64,000 bases of DNA. Origin: Antilocapra americana (lineage: Eukaryota > Chordata > Mammalia > Artiodactyla > Antilocapridae). The stretch is from assembly GCA_007570785.1 (NCBI GenBank), contig ML661885.1, positions 15,126,480-15,190,479 of the forward strand. The letters are read 5' to 3'. Both the position numbers and the translations under genes were made by a program. The notes beneath the pieces were generated by a model. That model was given only the letters and a program-made list of their open reading frames with translations. It had not been told where the DNA came from and did no database searches. Of the stretch, positions 54,785-64,000 are shown in pieces. The number at the start of each line of letters is the position of its first letter. Position 1 is the stretch's first letter.

Positions 54785-54957
54785 GGGACTTCCCAGGTGG
54801 CATGAGTGGTAAAGAATCCACCTGCCAATGCAGGAGATGCTAGATGGGTTTGATCCCTGGGTTGGAGAGATCCCCTGGAGTAGGAAATGGTAACCGATTC
54901 CAGTGTTCTTGCCTGAAAAATTTCATGGTCAGAGGAGGCTGGCGGGTTACAGTCCAT
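54785..54957 (+). repeat. Bov-tA SINE, 3'-truncated
   Basis: From 'gggacttcccaggtggcatg' to 'ggcgggttacagtccatc'. The last part of the body is missing. Confidence 0.88.
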
Positions 54958-55459
54958 CAGATTTATTCAAAGATCACTAAACTTAAAAAACCAGTGGTTT
55001 TTGCTCTCCCACTCAAGGTTAGAAAATGAAATGGAGTTTTGTGATTAAGAGAATATAAAATTACAAGGAGAATATAAAGTTTTAACTATATAGATATAGA
55101 GAATTTTACAAGTAGCCTACTGAAGAGTGAGAAACTAAAGAAAGTCATCCAAAGATAGAAGGGAAAATATGTTTTGCTTACAGGCAAAGCACGTTCTCAA
55201 GATTTTCATAGTTAAACTAAAATCCAGGTGGTGTCCCACCTTCTCAAGAATTAATCATTGATCGTGTGGTGACTGTCAAGTAGAATTAAGCCTGAAGAAA
55301 ATGGGCAAAAACATGACTGCTTCTTTTAAGAATTTAAACTCAGGCCTAAGGGATCTATCATGTTATCCCAAACTTTTGGAGGTCTAGGGGAAGCAGCCTT
55401 TGTTAAATATGCTAGTATAAAGTTGAGCAGGTTACCATGAAATACATTGCAAATGTGTA

Positions 55460-56045
55460 ATGATACACTGCTTACTATTTGAAAATATTGTTCTAAGTAC
55501 TTTCATCAGTTAGTCAGTTCAGTCGCTCTTTTTGACCCCATGGACTGCAGCCCGCAGGCTTCCCTTCTGTCACCAACTCCCAGAGCTTGGTCAATTTATG
55601 TCCATCGAGTCAGTGATGCCCTCCAACCATCTCATCCTATGTCATCCCCTTCTCCTCCTGCCATCAGTCTTTACCAACATCAGGGTCTTTTCAGATGAAT
55701 CAGTTCTTTACATCAGTTGGTCAGAGTATTAGAGTTTCAGCTCTAGCATCAGTCCTTCCAAGGAATATTCAGAACTGATTTCCTTTAGGATTGACTGGTT
55801 TGATCTCCTTGCAGTCCAAGAGACTCTGAAGAGTCTTCTCCAACACCACAGTTCAGAAGCATCAATTCGTAGGTGCTCAGCTTTCTTTATAAGTACTTTC
55901 ATATGTAACTCTTTAATTTTCACAACTACTCTATGAAATAGGTACTATAATTTTCCCCATTTTTAAGAAAGCAAGACCCCAAGAGGTTTGTCTAAGTTTA
56001 CAAGCCTATCCAGACGGTAGTGGTGGTCCTATAACCACATATGAT
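55460..56045 (-). repeat. MIR SINE split by a BovB insertion
   Basis: Left part about 55460-55506, right part about 55890-56045 ('ccatttttaagaaagcaaga', 'aagaggtttgtctaagttta'). Confidence 0.65.
55507..55889 (-). repeat. BovB LINE 3' fragment with 13-bp target duplication
   Basis: Antisense 3' end ('agtcagttcagtcgctcttt', 'tgacgccctccaaccatctc' region, 'gactggtttgatctccttgc', 'ccaacaccacagttcagaag'). TAAGTACTTTCAT lies on both sides (55494-55506 and 55890-55902), inside a MIR element. Confidence 0.9.
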
Positions 56046-56079
56046 ATCAAAAAGGATGGTTTTTACACTGCCATATTTA

Positions 56080-56244
56080 AAATGGGTAACCACCAAGGTG
56101 CTGCTGTATAGCAGATGGAACTCTGTTCAATGTTATGTGGCAGCCTGGATGAGAGGGGAGTTGGGGGAGAATGGACACATGTATAAGTATGGCTGAGTCC
56201 CTTTGCTGTTCACCTGAAACTATCACAACATTGTTTGTTAATCG
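56080..56244 (+). repeat. Artiodactyl L1 3' end
   Basis: 'ctgctgtatagcagatggaa', 'tccctttgctgttcacctga', 'aactatcacaacattgtttg'. Same 3' UTR family as 14600-14775. Confidence 0.72.
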
Positions 56245-58440
56245 GCTATCAGTTCAGTTCTATCGCTCAGTCATGTCCGACTCTGCAACCCCATGGGCTG
56301 CAGCACACTAGGCTTCCCTGTCCATCACCAACTCCTGGAGCTTGCTCAAACTCATGTCCATTGAGTCGATGATGCCATCCAACCATCTTATCCTCTGTTG
56401 TCCCCTTCTCCTCCTTCCTTCAATCTTTCCCAGCATCAGGGTCTTTTCAAATGAGTCAGTTCTTCCCAATCAGGTGGCCAGAGTACTGGAGCTTCAGCTT
56501 GAGCATCAGTCCTTCCAATGAATATTCAGGATTGATTTCCTTTAGGATGGACTGGTTTGATCTCCAAGGGACTCTCAAGAGTCTTCTCCAACACCACAGT
56601 TCAAAAGCATCAGTTCTTCAGTGCTCAGCTTTCTTGATGGTCCACCTCTCACATCTGTACATGATGACTGGAAAAACAGTACCTTTGACTAGAAGGATCT
56701 TTGTTGGCAAAGTAATGTCTCTGCTTTTTACTATGCTGTCTAGGTTGGTCATAGCTTTTCTTCCAAGGAGGAAGCATCTTTTAATTTCATGGCTGCAGTC
56801 ATCATCTGCAGTGATTTTGGAGCCCAAGAAAATAAAGTCTGTCACTGTTTCCGTTGTTTCTCCATCTGTTTGCCTTGAAGTGACAGTACGGGATGCCATG
56901 ATTTTAGTTTTTTGAATGTTGAGTTTTATGCCAGTTTTTTCACTTTCCACTTTCACTTTCATCATTTTCAACTAAAGAGGCTCTTTAGTTCCTCTTTGCT
57001 TTCTGCCATAAGCGTGGTATTGTCTGCATCTGAGGTTATTGATCTTTCTCCCAGCAACCTTGATTCCAGCTTGTGCTTCATCCAACCCAGCATTTCACAT
57101 GATGTACTCTGCATATAAGTTAAATAAGCAGAGTGACAATATACAGCCTTGTCGTACCCCTTTCCCAATTTGGAACCAGTCTGTTGTTCCATGTCCAGTT
57201 CTAAGTGTTGCTTCTTGACCTGTATGCAGATTTCTCAGGAGGCAGGTAAGGTGGTCTGATATTCCCATCTCTTTCAGAATTTTCCAGTTTGTTGTGATCC
57301 ATACAGTCAATGGCTTTGGCAGAAGTAGTCAATATAGCAGAAGTAGACGTTTTTCTGGAACTCTCTTGCTTTTTCGATGATCCAGTGGATGTTGGCAATT
57401 TGATCTCTGGTTCCTCTACCTTTTCTGAATCCAGCTTGAACATCTGGAAGTTCATGGTTTATGTACAGTTGAAGCCTAGCTTGGAGAATTTTGAGCATTA
57501 TTTTGCTAGCGTGTGAGATGAATGCAAAGTTGTGTGAGTGTTTAAGCATTCTTTGGCATTGCCTTTCTTTGAGATTGGAATGAAAACTGACCTTTTCCAG
57601 TCCTTTGGCCACTGCTGAGTTTTCTAAATTCACTGCCATATGGAGTGCAGCACTTTCACAGCATCATCTTTTAGGATTTGAAATAGATCAGCTGGAATTC
57701 CATCACCTCCACTGACTTTGTTTGTAGTGATGCTTCCTAAGGCCCACTTGACTTCGCATTCCAGGGTATCTGGCTCTAGGTAAGTGATCACACCATCGTG
57801 GTTATCTGGGTTGTGAAGATCTTTTTTGTATCGTCCTTCTGAGTTTGCTTTCTACCTCTTCTTAATATTTTCTGCTTCTGTTAGGTCCATACTGTTTCTG
57901 TCCTTTATTGAACCCATCTTTGCATGAAATGTTCCCTTGGTATCTCTGATTTTCTTGAAGAGATATCCAGTCTTTCCCATTCTGTTGTTTTCCTCTCTTT
58001 CTTTGCATTGATCACGTAGGAAGGCTTTCTTATCTCCTTGCTATTCTTTGGAACTCTACATTCAAATGGGTATATCTTTCCTTTTCTTCTTTGCCTTTTG
58101 CTTCTATTCTTTTCTCAGCTATTTGTAAGGTCTCCTCAGACAACCATTTTGCCTTTTTGCATTTCTTTTTCTTGGGGATGGTTTTGATCACTGCCTCCTG
58201 TACAATTGCATGAACCTCTGTTCATAGTTCTTCAGGCACCCCATTTATGAGATCTAATCCACTTGAATCTTTTTGTCACTTCCACTGTATAATCATAAGG
58301 GATTTGATTTAGGTCATACCTGAATGGTCTAGTGGTTTTCCCTACCTTCTTCAATTTAAGTCTGAATTTTGCAGTAATGAGTTTATGATCTAAGCCACCG
58401 TCAGCTCCCGGTCTTGTTTTTGCTGACTTTACCCAAATAC
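56245..58440 (-). mobile_element. BovB LINE, 2.2 kb, antisense in TERF1 intron 3 (dead)
   Basis: The longest BovB copy here. On the - strand it runs from upstream ORF2 (about 58440) through the RT domain to the 3' terminus at about 56245. Readable blocks include SHASKIMLKILQARL near 57480-57525, GTRDQIANIHWIIEKAREFQ near 57360-57410, GKGVRQGCILSLCLFNLYAE near 57120-57180 and SRDITLPTKILLVKG near 56680-56725. The YADD position is altered (the tyrosine is lost), and stops and frameshifts are frequent, so it is inactive. The 5' part of ORF2, with the endonuclease, is missing. Confidence 0.93.
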
Positions 58441-58939
58441 AAAATAGGTTTCTTTTTTTCAGTCAATTGGGGGAAATAAAAAAGGCCTCTTTATAAAATG
58501 CTTATTCAATAGCATCTGGCTTCCTGGGTTTCTATTAGTGATTTTCCTAGGCTCCTAAATGGAAAATTTTATATATATATAAAATATATATATATATATA
58601 TTTCCTAATCATCTCAAATACCATCCGTCTGTCTCCTGTCTTATTTCTGTTTTGCTTAAAATTATTATTTTGGTGAGTTCTCAATATATAAAATGTAGCT
58701 CCTAATTTATTAGTAGTTAAATAGAAGAGGCCAGTGAAAATTTTTCATGTCTTTTTGGACTACAGTTACTTATCTTTGAAAGGCTATTATTTATCATTTA
58801 TCAAATCAGAATTGTTAAACTGTGTAAGAATATTTTAGATGAAGTAGTTTAGACCTTACCTGAGTTATTTTAATATTAAACAGCAATTAAATATTTTAAA
58901 AAGCAATCTAAGTTATGTATTTGTCATTCTGATTTTTAG
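58441..58939. other. Intron 3 tail with TA-rich simple repeat
   Basis: AT-rich sequence with a (TA)n tract at about 58571-58602; no other element seen before the exon 4 acceptor. Confidence 0.6.
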
Positions 58940-59026
58940 GCTATAGCCGTTTGCATGGAAAATGGCAACTTTAAGGAAGCAGAGGAAGTCTTTGAAAGAA
59001 TATTTGGTGACCCAAATTCTTACACG
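58940..59026 (+). CDS. TERF1: TERF1 exon 4: TRFH, last coding exon in the window
   Basis: Encodes residues 176-204: AIAVCMENGNFKEAEEVFER followed by IFGDPNSYT. This is the helix-turn-helix-like part of the TRFH domain following exon 3 in phase 0. The first 27 residues match human TRF1 as I know it. The last two, Tyr-Thr, stand where human has His-Met; the final codon is ACG. Acceptor TTTTTAG and donor GTAATT are acceptable. The remaining TRFH, the hinge and the Myb domain are not in this window, so the CDS here is the 5' partial (612 nt over four exons). Confidence 0.96.
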
Positions 59027-59295
59027 GTAATTATTTACATTAGAATTTTAGAGCTGTTTATATGAAATAAGAAAAATTGAAAGAACATTGGGAGAGAAAA
59101 GAAATGCTTTCTCTTTTAAACAGAATAGTTTTAAAAAAAAAAAGTTTAGTTCAGTAGAAATGTAATGCCCGTGATGGATCTGATTTTTAAATTTTCTAGT
59201 GGCCACATTAAGAAAGTAAGAAAGAAGTAAAGCTAATTTTTTTAGCAGTCCATGTGAAAAAGCATTGATGAGATATTTTGTACTCCCTTTTTTGG

Positions 59296-59618
59296 ACAGT
59301 CAGCCCTTGTATCCTGATTTCCATATCTAGGGATTCAACCAACTGCAGACCAAAAATATTTGGGGGGAAAAGTTCCAAAAAGGTTTCAAAGAGAAAAACT
59401 TGAATTTGCCACAGTCTGGTAACTGTTTACCTGGCATTTACATTGTGTTAGGTTTTATAGGTTATTTAGATATATTTAAAGTTTACAGAAGGATGTGTAT
59501 AGGTTATATGCAAATACTGTACCATTTTATATAGGAGACTTGAGCATCCTTGGATTTTGGTATCAGAGGGGAGTTCTGGGGCCAATTCCCTACCAATACT
59601 GAGAAACAGCTCTACGAA
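59296..59618 (+). mobile_element. TcMar-Tigger-type DNA transposon fragment
   Basis: 'cagtcagcccttgtatcctg', 'agggattcaaccaactgcag', 'aacttgaatttgccacagtc', 'gtataggttatatgcaaata' and 'gacttgagcatccttggatt' follow a Tigger-derived non-autonomous consensus. The subfamily is not determined. Confidence 0.78.
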
Positions 59619-59879
59619 GTCTTTGAAATCTGAGGTGTATTTTACAGTTAAGTCTAAATTCAGGGCTTACACGTTTCAAGGACTCCGTGACTGATGGCTG
59701 CCGTATTGAGCAGCACAGGTATGGAAGAATGCATTATAACTGGCCTGTTTTTCTGTTGGTTTCTTATGTGATCAGTAGTCTTTCTGTGTATGTGTAATAT
59801 TAAGGTCAATAGAAGTTAATTTTTGAGTATTAAAAACAAAGTGTTGTGGGAGTCAATTAAGCTTATCAAAGAAGTAAAG

Positions 59880-60600
59880 ATAGTTTTATACAGTTTTTAG
59901 TAAACTTTTAATTGAACAATGGCATACCTTTAGCAGAATACATATAAGTAGATGTATTTTTGCAAAAGGAACACACTTTGTGTGATGACTTCTTAGGTCA
60001 AGAAACAGAATATCACCAGCACTCTCTAGTCTCTGTCCTTCCACCTTCTCAAGGGTAACCACTCTCCCAACATGTAACATCCAAGATTAGCTTTACTTAT
60101 TTCTGAACTTCATATAATATAATAATATAGCAGGTTTCTGTTTGTCCCAAAGAGCCACAGCATTGGTTGTAACAATTGTTTGCTTATTCTCATTGTTCTA
60201 TTGTAGGAATATACTACAGTTTATCCATCGTATTGTTGATGGACATTGTTGAATTATTTCCAGGTTTGGGCTGTTAGATTCCTTTACATGGCTTTTGTAC
60301 AACAAATATATGTGTTTCTATAGGATAATACTTAGGAATAGATTTGATAGGTTATAAATATATGCACATATTCAGTTTTAGTAGATAAGGTGAAACAGTG
60401 TTCCAAAGTAGCAATATCAGTTCTTTCAGCACTGTGAGAGAGTTCCAGTTGCTTCACAGACCATGTCTGTGGTTTTCATTTTAGTCACTCTGGCAAGTAT
60501 TTAGTCATTCTGGCAGTGAGGTAGTGCTACCTTATTGGGTTTTAATTTCTGTTTCTTTGATGATTAATGAAGCTGAGTACCCTTTCACATACTGATATGG
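59880..60600 (-). repeat. Ancient mammalian L1 3' region
   Basis: Antisense L1 text is recognisable: 'ggaatatactacagtttatc', 'ttgatggacattgttgaatt', 'gttccaaagtagcaatatca', 'gagagagttccagttgcttc', 'gatgattaatgaagctgagt'. Strongly diverged. Confidence 0.7.
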
Positions 60601-60874
60601 GGGAGAGGGGAATCACTTTAATTCATTGAGAAACAGAGCTTTTAGTAAGGCTCATTCTGTCTCTAATTTGCCCCTGTTCCTAGGGTATACTCCTCCAGAG
60701 ATTTCAGCTGAAAACCTGATGTTTATTGGGTTCCTTGCCCTAACTTTTTTGCCTTAGCACTGTGAGGTGACTAAAAACTCCACTCTGCTTGTACTTCACA
60801 GAAGAGGAAACTTTATGGCCAGTAAACATAAAGAGAAAATGCTAACCTCACTGATACTTGTTATCAAGTAATAT

Positions 60875-61104
60875 GGGCTGCCCTAGTGGCTTAGCAGTAA
60901 AGAATCCACCTGAAATGCAGGAGCCGCAGGAGACACAGTTCTGTCCCTAGGTAGGGAGGATCCGCTGGAGCGGGGCATGGCAACCCACTACAGTGCTTTT
61001 GCCTGGAGAATCCCATGGACAGAGGAGCCTGGTGGGCTACAGTCTACAGAGTTGCAAACAATCAGATGTAGCTGTAGAGACTTAAACACACACCACACGT
61101 GCAC
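60875..61104 (+). repeat. Bov-tA SINE with target duplication
   Basis: From 'gggctgccctagtggcttag' to 'caatcagatgtagctgtaga', with a (AC)n-like tail. CAAGTAATAT flanks it (60865-60874 and 61105-61114). Confidence 0.92.
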
Positions 61105-61114
61105 CAAGTAATAT

Positions 61115-61672
61115 TTTGAAATAACGTTTCCTATACCTCAGAGTGGCAATGATTAAATGTCTTAGAACACCAACAGTTGGCTCAGAATGTGGAGAAATTA
61201 TATCTCTGCTATACCTTCTTCTCAGGACTATAAATTGGTACTTAAGCTTCAGAGAGCATTTTAGCAAAATCGATAAGCATGCATTCCAGCAATTCCACTT
61301 CTAGATAAACACCCTAGAGTAACTGTTCTTACTTTCACGATATGCTTTTAAAGTCATGAAGCTTTATTTAAAAAATAAAAACAGAAAACAATTCAGGCCC
61401 AACTGTGAAAATTGCTCTGAGATAGAGCTTGAGAAGAAAAAAAAATTTTTAAGCTTTATAGCTTAGTTATGCAATCAACATTGAAAGGACTAAGAAAAAT
61501 TTGTACTGTTCACAAGAAGGCATGTAGAAAAATGTTTAATAGAATTGTGGAAATAGAAAATAGCTTAAATACTTACACAGGCTGGAAGGAAAGATGAATA
61601 AATGGTATTTTTGATCAGTGGAATACTATTCAATAGTGAAAGTAACTAATAATTCTATAAGTATCAAAGCAA
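61115..61672 (+). repeat. Possible ancient L1 ORF2/3' fragment
   Basis: 'ccagcaattccacttctaga' and 'ggaatactattcaatagtga' resemble the ORF2 end of old L1. The intermediate sequence is only weakly similar. Confidence 0.45.
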
Positions 61673-61675
61673 TGT

Positions 61676-62668
61676 GGAGAAACCTGTATGCAGGTCAAGA
61701 AGCAATAGTTAGAACTGGATATGAAACAACAGACTAGTTCCAAATAGGAAAAGGAGTATGTCAAGGCTGTATATTGTCACCCTGCTTATTTAACTTATAT
61801 GCAGAGTACATCATGAGAAATGTACTGGATGAAGCACAAGCTGGAATCAAGATTGCTGGGAGAAATATCAATAACCTCAGATAGGCAGATGACACCACTC
61901 TTATGGCAGAAAGTGAAGAGGAACTAAAAAGCCTCTTTATGAAAGTGAAAGAAGAGAATGAAAAAGTTGGCTTAAAGCTCAACGTTCAGAAAACTAAGGT
62001 CATGGCATCTGGTCCCATCAATCACTTCACGGGAAATAGATGGAGAAACAGTGGAAACAGTGTCAGACTTTATTTTTCTGGTCTCCAAAATCACTGCAGA
62101 TGGTGATTGCAGCCATGAAATTAAAAGATGCTTACTCCTTGGAAGGAAGGTTATGACCTACCTAGATAGCATATTTAAAAGCAGAGACATTACTTTACCA
62201 ACAAAGGTCCATCTAATCAAGGCTATGGTTTTTCCAGTAGTCATGTATGGATGTGAGAGTTGGACGGTGAAGAAAGCTGAGTGCTGAACAATTGATGGTT
62301 TTGAACAGTGGTGTTGGAGAAGACTCTTGAGAGTCCCTTGGACTGCAAGGAGATCCAACCAGTCCATCCTAAAGGAGATCAGTCCTGGGTGTTCATTGGA
62401 AGGACTGATGTTGAAGCTGAAACTCCAATACTTTGGCCACTTGATGTGAAGAGTTCACTCATTGGATAAGACCCTGATGCTGGGAAGGATTGGGGGCAGG
62501 AGGAGAAGGGGAAGACAGAGGATGAGATGGCTGGATGGCATCACTGACTCGATGGACGTGGGTTTGGGTGGACTCCAGGAGTTGGTGATGGACAGGGAGG
62601 CCTGGCGTGCTGCAGTTTATGGGGTCACAAAGAGTCGGATACGACTGAGCGACTGAACTGAACTGAAA
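61676..62668 (+). mobile_element. BovB LINE, RT segment to 3' end (dead), sense in TERF1 intron 4
   Basis: About 1 kb from 'agaaacctgtatgcaggtca' (RT palm) to the 3' terminus 'gagcgactgaactgaactga'. The catalytic motif is broken: the Tyr codon of YADD is TAG near 61883. Otherwise the downstream frame is fairly well kept (67-100 codon pieces), suggesting a younger copy than that at 49.3 kb. Confidence 0.93.
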
Positions 62669-62982
62669 CATAAACACAAGAGTTGAGCAGAATAGAGAAA
62701 GTTTCAGAAGAATACACATAGTATAACACCATTTGTATAAAGTTAAATCCATGCTAAACAATAATATACATTGTTTATGGATGCATACATATGTAGTGCA
62801 AGTGTAAGGGAATGCATGGATATGCTAAGTTCCAAACTCAGGATACTGCTCACCTTGAGAAGAAGGGCAGGGCTGACAAGGAGTACCATCAGATTATGGT
62901 AATAAGACTCCAGTTGAATAGATAATGTTTTATTTCTTAAACTTGATCATAGATATTTAGGTTTATAAGTTATTTAATCCTG

Positions 62983-64000
62983 GGGGGAAAACTAAGATGG
63001 CGGAGGAGTAGGACGGGGAGAACACTCTCTCCCCAATAAATATACCAAAAGAACTTTTAAAGGCCGAGCAAAAAAAAAGTAGAGGGAGAGACAAAGAGCT
63101 GGGGACGGGCTCCGTCCCGGAAGGGGAGTCTGGAATAAAGAGGAAAAAAAAAAAAAGAGGAGAAAGGTTTCCGAATACCAGGGAGCATTCTCTCTGGCAG
63201 ATCTGCGGTGGATCTTGGAGAGCAATATAGCTGAGAGCAGAAGCAGATTAATAGCTAAGCCCTGCAAGGTTCGTCTCTAGCTACAAGGCACAGCCGAGCG
63301 GCAGCACAGCCAAAGCGGACTGCTCCTGCTCAGGGAGGGGCAGGCCGCGGGCTCAGGGAACGGAGCAGCCTGAGGGACCTAACCTTCCAGGAAAAGCACC
63401 CCCCCCCAGGCCCGTGCACAAAACAAAGGGCGGTGAGGAGTCAACAGAGAGGCTGGGCAGCTGCAGGCTGCGGACCGGCCCAGCCCCCGCCTGAGAGCAG
63501 TGGGCATAACCCAGCCCCGGGGAGGCTAACCAAGACTTCTGGGGATTCTGGACAGATCGGTGCTGTATACACCTTAGAAGGAGTGCTCAGCTGCACGAGC
63601 GGCCGGGCCGGGGGAGAGGAGAAGCCCCACTCCCCAACTGTGCTGGGCGGACGACAGAGAGCCTGAGCAGAGGGGGCGGGGGAAGCCCTCTCACCAGGAG
63701 CAGGGCAAACTCCAAAGCGCTGAATAGACACTTAAAAGACCAGCAGACAGAAGACGCTTAAGCTAGCAGAGCCAACAGCTTTGAAACAGACAGGAGAAGC
63801 AAATTAAAGCCCTGCAGGTGGCGCTAACTGCATAGAAAGGAGTCTATAGACTGTGAGAAGGAGAAGCCAGACCAGGGAATCATCTGAAAATCTACAGACC
63901 CTTCCCTTCACCGAATGCACCAGCACCAGAGAAAGCCTTCATTATAACTGTACTAGGAACATCTTTTAAATTTTTAAAACTTTTATATATATATATATAT
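62983..64000 (+). mobile_element. L1 5' UTR, sense in TERF1 intron 4 (cut by window edge)
   Basis: Starts with a G-run and a 'ctaagatggcggaggagtag' block. AAGATGGCGG at 62994-63003, about 12 bp from the start, is the YY1-type site that marks the first bases of mammalian L1 promoters. About 1 kb of GC-rich, non-coding sequence follows, typical of an L1 5' UTR, including a C9 run near 63401 and ending in (TA)n. ORF1 would lie beyond 64000. The frames of 77-96 codons inside are composition artefacts. An ERV leader is a less likely alternative. Confidence 0.72.

Larger units (their letters stand above)
54617..58939 (+). other. TERF1: TERF1 intron 3 (4323 bp)
   Basis: Donor GTATGAGT; acceptor CTGATTTTTAG. 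More than half is antisense BovB (55507-55889 and 56245-58440). It also contains a Bov-tA, a MIR, an L1 3' end, and a (TA)n tract at about 58571-58602. Confidence 0.93.
59027..64000 (+). other. TERF1: TERF1 intron 4, incomplete at window edge
   Basis: Begins with GTAATT. No sequence resembling the next TRFH exon was found up to 64000, so the intron exceeds 4.9 kb. Contents: Tigger, L1 fragments, Bov-tA, BovB and an L1 5' UTR. No element is recognised at 59027-59295, 59619-59879 and 62671-62982. Confidence 0.85.

Noticed and set aside
59027..64000. TERF1 exon 5
   Set aside because: I searched for sequence encoding the expected continuation of the TRFH domain and found none; the region is filled with repeats and AT-rich intron.

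Overview
The window is mammalian nuclear DNA, almost certainly from a ruminant and most likely a bovid. The evidence is dozens of Bov-tA and Bov-A2 SINEs, at least twelve pieces of the BovB LINE, many tRNA-Glu-derived CHR-type SINEs and ruminant-type L1. Older mammal-wide repeats (MIR, L2, MER5A, Tigger) lie beneath them. I cannot separate cattle from close relatives by eye.

The only gene I can support is TERF1 (telomeric repeat binding factor 1, TRF1) on the + strand. A TATA-less CpG-island promoter lies at about 46.49-47.13 kb, and the start codon is at 46725. Four coding exons follow: 46725-47031, 52956-53051, 54495-54616 and 58940-59026. They join in frame into 204 codons with canonical GT/AG splice sites. 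These exons encode the acidic N-terminus, a tankyrase-binding-type motif and about two thirds of the TRFH dimerisation/docking domain. The rest of the gene, including the C-terminal Myb DNA-binding domain, lies beyond 64000.

Layout: 1-11 kb is AT-rich, unusually repeat-poor intergenic DNA without a recognisable gene. From 11 to 46 kb the intergenic DNA is dense with nested retroelements: SINEs, BovB fragments, a solo ERV LTR at 18976-20073, a 5'-inverted L1 at 25.8-26.7 kb, and a U6 snRNA pseudogene at 38351-38460. From 46.7 kb to the end is TERF1. Its introns hold BovB copies in both orientations and, at the right edge, the 5' UTR of a possibly full-length L1.

I found no operon-like system, CRISPR array, functional RNA gene or other organised new system. 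The most interesting points are structural: a telomere-like TTAGGG target site duplicated around a Bov-A2 insertion about 19 kb upstream of a TTAGGG-binding protein gene; opposed BovB copies flanking TERF1 exons 2-3 and exon 4; a perfect 79-bp inverted repeat made by L1 5' inversion; and a target site used twice by oppositely oriented SINEs.
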